Shown in pieces: positions 59,056-64,000 of a stretch of 64,000 nt of DNA; the first letter of the stretch is position 1; each line of letters starts with the position of its first letter. Both the position numbers and the translations under genes were made by a program. This DNA is from Dasypus novemcinctus (taxonomy: Eukaryota > Chordata > Mammalia > Cingulata > Dasypodidae). Below the pieces are notes generated by a model. It did no database searches. It was not told where the DNA came from and saw only the letters and a list, made by a program, of their open reading frames with translations. The stretch is taken from assembly GCF_030445035.2 (NCBI RefSeq), contig NC_092216.1, positions 18,291,405-18,355,404 on the forward strand, given 5' to 3'.

Positions 59056-59677
59056 TGAACCTGGCTAGCAAGGTAGGGAATCAATAGACGGATCTGGAAC
59101 TTGGCAGAGAGCCCACATGGACATCAACAACCCCAAGACAGCTGCTGGAGATCCCCACTCCCAAGATTCTGCCATCCAGAACAAAGACTTCTTCTGGAAG
59201 CCAGGAGAAGCCCCAGATATTCCCCAAGGACTATCATTGGGACCTCCTGAGGGATTGATGGTTGGGGTAATCAATCAGCACAGCAAACAGCCAGAAACCC
59301 TCCCCTGACATTAGCAAAGGGGTGGAATAATTAACAGTTTAAAAAGGCAGGCACAGAGCCTAAGCGCATTCTCGCTCTCCGCTCTCTCCTCTCTGGACCC
59401 CTTCCTGCCCCTGCGCACTCTCGCCATTTCTCCTCTGCTACGTGGCCCTGCAAGTAAACCTGGGCATTTATAACCTATAATGGGGAATTGTAGCCTGTAA
59501 ATCAGCCCTCTTTACCACTTTCCAGCCCCTTCCTCTCCACCTGGGACCCCTGCTCTCTTATTTTCTCCCATTTCTCGTCCCTCCCTGCCTGAATAAATTA
59601 CTGGCCTAACTCACCCGGCGTGCTCTTGAAATTCATTTCTGCAGCCGAGCCAAGAACCTAGATAAAATCCGGTAACA
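59056..59677 (+). mobile_element. Solo LTR, class I (gammaretrovirus-like)
   Basis: TGAACCTGG...GGTAACA, 622 bases with TG...CA ends and a 4-base TSD GAGG (59052-59055, 59678-59681). Four-base duplications are typical of gammaretroviral integrases. The plus-strand order is U3, a TTTAAAAAGGCAGG TATA-like stretch near 59338, a pyrimidine-rich initiator region, then TGAATAAATTACTGG with the AATAAA signal near 59591 and U5. No internal proviral sequence is next to it. TSD is short, so the left edge is less certain than the LTR identity. Confidence 0.72.
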
Positions 59678-59681
59678 GAGG

Positions 59682-62235
59682 TTATCTTGAAAAAATATAG
59701 GAGATCTTCCCACACTTTGGAGAGTTGCTCTGGCAAAAGCATTTCCTGCCTGGACTCAAAGGAGCTGATTTTACTCAAAATGTCAATATAAGCCCGAGCT
59801 GCCAATTGTGTATGGATGGAAAGCAGGCTGAAAGGTTTGTTTGAAGGGCCTACTTTCTTCTTCACGAATGACTAGGGGCATGTTCACAGGAAGAACATCC
59901 CAGAAGGCAGAGCCAGAAGTCTTGAAGAGCAATAGCCTGAGTTGTCAAGGCCGGGAAGCCGAATATATCTAGGAATATTTCCCACCCCTGGAGGAGGACT
60001 TTGCCATATTTACAGCCATTTGAATAAGGAGTTCATTTGCATATGCTCCTGTGGGTAGCTCTCCTATATGTTTACATGAAAAGAGAAAGAAGGAAGTTAT
60101 TACCTGTCTTTTTGAGTTTCCCAGTGCTATTGGATTTTGTAAACACGGTCTACTTTTTAGATATTTGTGGTGTTATTTGGATGGTGATATAGTGTATCAT
60201 TTTCTGTTTACTGTATGGTGGTACTGTATATTAAAATAATTAATCCATGTTTTCTTAAACAGCATATTAGAAATTCTAATTCTGGTATCTTCTGTTTAAA
60301 AAAAACTTCGAGCATGAATGCAAATTATATGGATATGCTACAACATAGTTTATTTTAGAAAAAAAATGAAACCCTTTTTCACCTCAAAGTAGAACACTGG
60401 ATTTTTTTTTCAGAATACATTCACAAAATACTCTGCAGCCACTGAAATGATCGGAGTGTGTTTCATTGTCTTGAGTTTATGTTTCTGATATCATAAAAAA
60501 AATAAGTCTATCTTTTAGCAAATGTAACTATGATCCTGTTTTCCTAATTGCATATATTTATACATATATAACCATGCAGGAAATAATCTGGACACAGCAA
60601 AATTGGCAAGAGTATAAAGTATATGATGATACATAGAGATACATCTATCTATGTGAAGATGTATCCACACATATGTATATATGCATAGATTCCTAAAGAA
60701 GACATGTGCAGACACATCTGTCACCTTACATGAAGGTATAAATCCCTCCATGAAGACACATGCAGATATATCTCCACATGAAGGTAAAGCAGATACTGCT
60801 CCACACATGAGGACTCATCTCCATACCTGAAGATATGTCTTGCTCATAAGAACAAACTCTCCTTTCTCTTACTCCCATGTTGTCTGATATTTGTTGTCAC
60901 TTAAAATTCTTAAAAGAACCCTGCTTAGCCAAGTATTATATTATTCAGAGAAGCTCAAACCTGAAGCAAAATCAATATGCCATCTTTGTAGGGTGCCATC
61001 TCCCTATTGTGATGAAGATTTTTCTCTTCTTCTCAAGACTAAGAGAGGGAGAGAAAAAGAAAGGTGCTGGCAGGCCTGGCACTGATAAGCAGGGGTGACA
61101 GGGGTGCTGGAATCCTGACCTTGCAGTTCACGTTCGAGCAGAATTTCACAGCTTTGCCTAACGACAAAGAACAGATGGTGCCAGTTGGCACTGTCCCGTC
61201 AAAGGAGCACGAAGGCGGATCTGAGGGTCTGGTAGGTGGTCCTGAAAGCGCTCGATTCTACTTGACGTGATCCGATGGACTGACACCTGGTAGACTGGAT
61301 TTTTTTTTCCTCCAGAATATGTGCACAAGATACTCTGTAGCCATTGAAATGACATGAATGAGTTGTGGGAATTACTGGTGGTCTTGTCTTTTGAGCATAA
61401 TAAGTTCATTCTTGAAATTCAGAGGCAAATCCTCTGGTCAGGCAGATTTCCTTACAGGGTTCAGCAAAAGCATGACAGCTGTAGGAGATGCCAAACAGTA
61501 TGAGCTACCATTATGGGTACTCACAAGTAATCTGTCTGTGGTAAAGGTATCCATTAATTATAAACATATTAAGCCACTGCTTTCATAAAGGATCTGAGCT
61601 TAAATTTGAACATTTGCTTAAGTCAATGAAATAAGGGTTCTGGCTATGTGATGACGATATTGATGAGGTTACCGCAAGGTACCATTTCTCAAGGTCAAAT
61701 TCAGCATGCTCCTAGCTTCTGTTTATCGCCCTTCACATCCGCCTGTAAAGGGTACTACCTGCTCTGTGTCATGAACAAGACTGAAACCTCAGTCACTTTT
61801 GCCTTCCCCCAGCTGCCTTACTCTTCTCTACACCTTCGCCAATTTGACAGTATAAACAAGTGACCTGGCATTGACCTTCAGAGGATGCTCACTTTGATGC
61901 CCTTGTCTCTTAATCAGCTCCTCACCAACTTCCTCCTTTAACAGCCTGATAAATCAGGCCTCCAGCGCCTCTGCACTCCATCAGGACACAGGGGCCAACC
62001 CCCCTAACACAGCCTTTATCAGGGCACTGTGGAATTTGGAATGAGAATTTTGGATTTGAATCTTGATTTTGAGAGTTACCGACTTTGTACATCTAGTTCG
62101 TCAGGCAGTCTACATTTCACATTTACTCTTTCGGGGGGATCAAGTTAATGGCCAAAGGAAATACTAAGGAACAATAAAGCAATGTTTGAAGGTGAGCTGT
62201 GTGCCCCGCTGCTAACACAGAGTGCCCTGCTACCG
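59682..62235. other. No gene recognised; degenerate repeats
   Basis: Two ~60-base related segments (about 60390-60450 and 61293-61350) share ACTGGATTTTTTTT and TACTCTG.AGCCA.TGAAATGA, probably old L1 pieces. At about 60600-60850 a degenerate ~35-40-base unit recurs (ACATGAAG...CACATGCAGATATATCTCC). A MIR-like piece may lie at 62035-62110. No conserved coding seen. Confidence 0.4.
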
Positions 62236-62441
62236 AGCAGGGCTCCTCAGCCTCAGCCCGTACATGGACCAGATAATCTCGCTGGGGTGTGGCAGGACCG
62301 GGCGCTGCAGCATGTGGAGCAGCCTCCTAGGCCCTACACACCAGGTGCTGGGGCATGCCCTCTCCAGCGGTGACAACCAAAGGCGGCTCCAGAAATGGAC
62401 GAGTGTCCCCTTGGGGGTAAAAAAGGCCTGGTCAAGAACCG
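62236..62441 (-). mobile_element. MER5A hAT-Charlie MITE
   Basis: On the minus strand it opens with CGGTTCTTGACCAGG (family start CAGTGGTTCTCAAC) and then follows the family order: CCCCAAGGGGACACT, TCTGGAGCCGCC, GTTGTCACCGCTGGAG, GCATGCCCCAGCACCTGG, GCCTAGGAGGCTGCTCC, GCACAGG-like and a GAGGAGCCCTG end. This is one of the most common ancient DNA transposon remnants in placental mammals. Confidence 0.85.
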
Positions 62442-62446
62442 TTTTC

Positions 62447-63189
62447 ATGAAGTATAATTTTCTTAACTCCACGATCTGCCCCAATCTAATCTTACAATCT
62501 TGAACCCCAATGAACCCATTAAACCACCCCTAAACCAATGCAAATACTTGCTTATCTCCTTAAACATTTCTGATTTGTCTACCTCCTTGCATTTCCTCAC
62601 TGGTAAGTTTCACCTTTGAAAAGAATATGTACTTCAATAACATAACACTTTCTTCTTACTGAACATCAAGATAATTTTCATTTTTTAAACATATGAAGAT
62701 ATTTCCCCCAATTTTTTGACAACTTCTTTGAGGTATAATTTGAATATCTAAATATATAAAGGTAAAAGCATTGGTAATAGTTTCTGATTAGCTATCAGTT
62801 AGGCACTTATTTATCTCTAGAAGGCACTTACTGTGCACATAGTGGATCCGGTCAGCTAGATTCAGAAGTGAATGGAACAAAGAAAATGAATTTATAGAGA
62901 ACGTGGACTTTGCATTTAGAAAGCCGGGTTTGGAAGGGAAACACAAATGAACCTAAGTAAAAACCATTCCAGACGGTTCCATTCACTCTGTGCTTGGCAT
63001 TCAGTGTTACACAATGTTATTTTTTTAGTATCTAAGAGGATGGCAGTGATCAAATTCATCCCACTACATCCTTGGATTATTTTTCACCATCACCATGGCG
63101 GAACAGGTGAATTTTATCCAAAAAATAGGGACCTCCTCAAATACTTGCATCTCATTTAAGAGATAGGACACAAGAGAATAGAAATGTTA
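62447..63189. other. No gene recognised
   Basis: AT-rich sequence with nothing recognised. Confidence 0.4.
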
Positions 63190-63395
63190 GGAAAACAGGT
63201 TTAGAGTCAGAGCTGTGTTCAAATGGTGATTTTTGTTAACTACTCGGGCGCTCTTGTTCACCAGCAATTCTATTTCCTGACCTCGCTGACCCTCAGTCTC
63301 TTTACTTCTAAACTAAGAACCATAACACTGACCTAATGGAATTTTTAGTGAAAATTCATTGAGATAAAGTATGCATAATTATGTCCAGGTCTAGT
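63190..63395 (+). mobile_element. MIR SINE remnant
   Basis: The order GGTTTAGAGTCAGAGCTGTG, GTTCAAAT, GACCTCGCTGACCCTCAGTC, TCTTTACTTCTAAACTAAGA, ATTCATTGAGATAAAGTATG is that of the mammal-wide MIR element including its conserved core. Confidence 0.75.
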
Positions 63396-64000
63396 CAGTT
63401 CAGGAATACAAGTCTCGTCACGCTTGTAATAAACCCCTTACATCTCAGCTGCTGAATTTCCAGAATTTCCCCCTCCATTACTGTCCTCCCACAACTCACC
63501 ACCTGAGAACCATCAGAAAGGACGGAACTTCTCCCTCTGCCTCACTGTCATCATGTGAAAAGGTTTCAGAGGATTGTTGTGATTGTTAGAAATGAAGGCA
63601 CGCACTCATCGCCCCTAGAAACACTTATGCAGAAAGGTCCACTATTACTCTCCTTCCTCATCTTCTCTGAAGGAACACCATGTCGGTATTCTCCTCTTCC
63701 TCCCCTCAACACTGCATCGCCACCTTCTTGCCTGCAGGTGGAGAACCTCAGCTCCTACTCACCGGGAGGTGTGGGCAGGAGAAGTGTGCTGGAACCTGAG
63801 AGCTGGGCTAGCAAAGTACTTCACCCCTATTCTTAGCTCAACTCGAGGCCATGTTCACATGCATGGGATCCTTCCAGCTCCCGCCAGGGCTGGTGGCTGG
63901 TTAGCCCACCCAAGGTCCTTCCATGAGAGCACAGAATGGACCCAGTAAGGCCCCCGAGGCAGTGTCATTACCTTCGCCTCCCACCCCCATGTCTCGTTCC
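63396..64000. other. No gene recognised
   Basis: GC-richer toward the right edge; no conserved exon or repeat identified. Confidence 0.4.

Noticed and set aside
61064-61270. Open frame that might be a host exon
   Set aside because: No recognisable domain and no convincing splice sites; similar open lengths occur across the window.

Overview
This window is vertebrate nuclear DNA from a placental mammal, most likely an armadillo or another xenarthran. The main evidence is nine copies of a roughly 400-base tRNA-derived SINE of the armadillo (DAS-SINE) type, several 3' fragments of one L1 lineage, and a background of ancient mammal-wide repeats (MIR, L2, MER5A, other hAT MITEs). I could not recognise a host protein-coding exon. 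The DNA looks intergenic or intronic and is dominated by transposable elements of different ages.

Layout. 1-8.9 kb: a MaLR-like LTR, an L1 3' fragment and unrecognised sequence. 8.9-9.4 kb: a U6 snRNA copy fused to a SINE inside one target-site duplication (TSD). 11-13 kb: a hAT MITE and a second MaLR-like LTR. 15.3-19.9 kb: an old SINE and a minus-strand L1 that keeps its 5' end but lacks its 3' half; a SINE sits inside it. 21.5-23.5 kb: a hAT MITE split by a 1.7-kb mini-provirus (LTR, tRNA-Lys-type primer site, scrap of integrase end, LTR) with a perfect 6-base TSD. 24-30 kb: a SINE, an old L1M-like piece and an L1 3' fragment with a 13-base TSD. 31-32.7 kb: an Hsmar1-like mariner, itself split by a SINE. 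36-36.8 kb: another L1 3' fragment. 37.9-54.3 kb: a minus-strand L1 with a 15-base TSD, whose 3' UTR is interrupted by an 8.94-kb provirus (40224-49163). 55-58.5 kb: a SINE cluster. 59.1-59.7 kb: a solo class I LTR. 62-64 kb: MER5A and MIR remnants.

The most interesting object is the 8.94-kb provirus on the minus strand. Its gag, pro and pol lie in three successive -1 frames. Gag carries PPPY and PSAP late motifs, a major homology region and two zinc knuckles. There is a T_TTA_AAC slippery heptamer, a YMDD reverse transcriptase, a class II-like integrase and a 6-base TSD, all betaretrovirus-like. The env is of gammaretrovirus type (CWLC in SU, CX6CC in TM) and the primer site matches tRNA-Pro, which is usually a gammaretroviral trait. 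dUTPase is absent. Oddities include eight 39-base repeats in gag, mostly with YY1-type motifs, a long Arg-rich Env leader, and a small two-helix membrane ORF whose stop overlaps the Env start as ATGA. The LTRs differ at 4 of 396 positions, so the insertion is young. Premature stops in gag, pro and pol and a frameshift in env make this copy defective.

Insertion order can be read from the nesting: hAT MITE before mini-provirus; L1 before provirus; mariner before SINE; old L1 before SINE.
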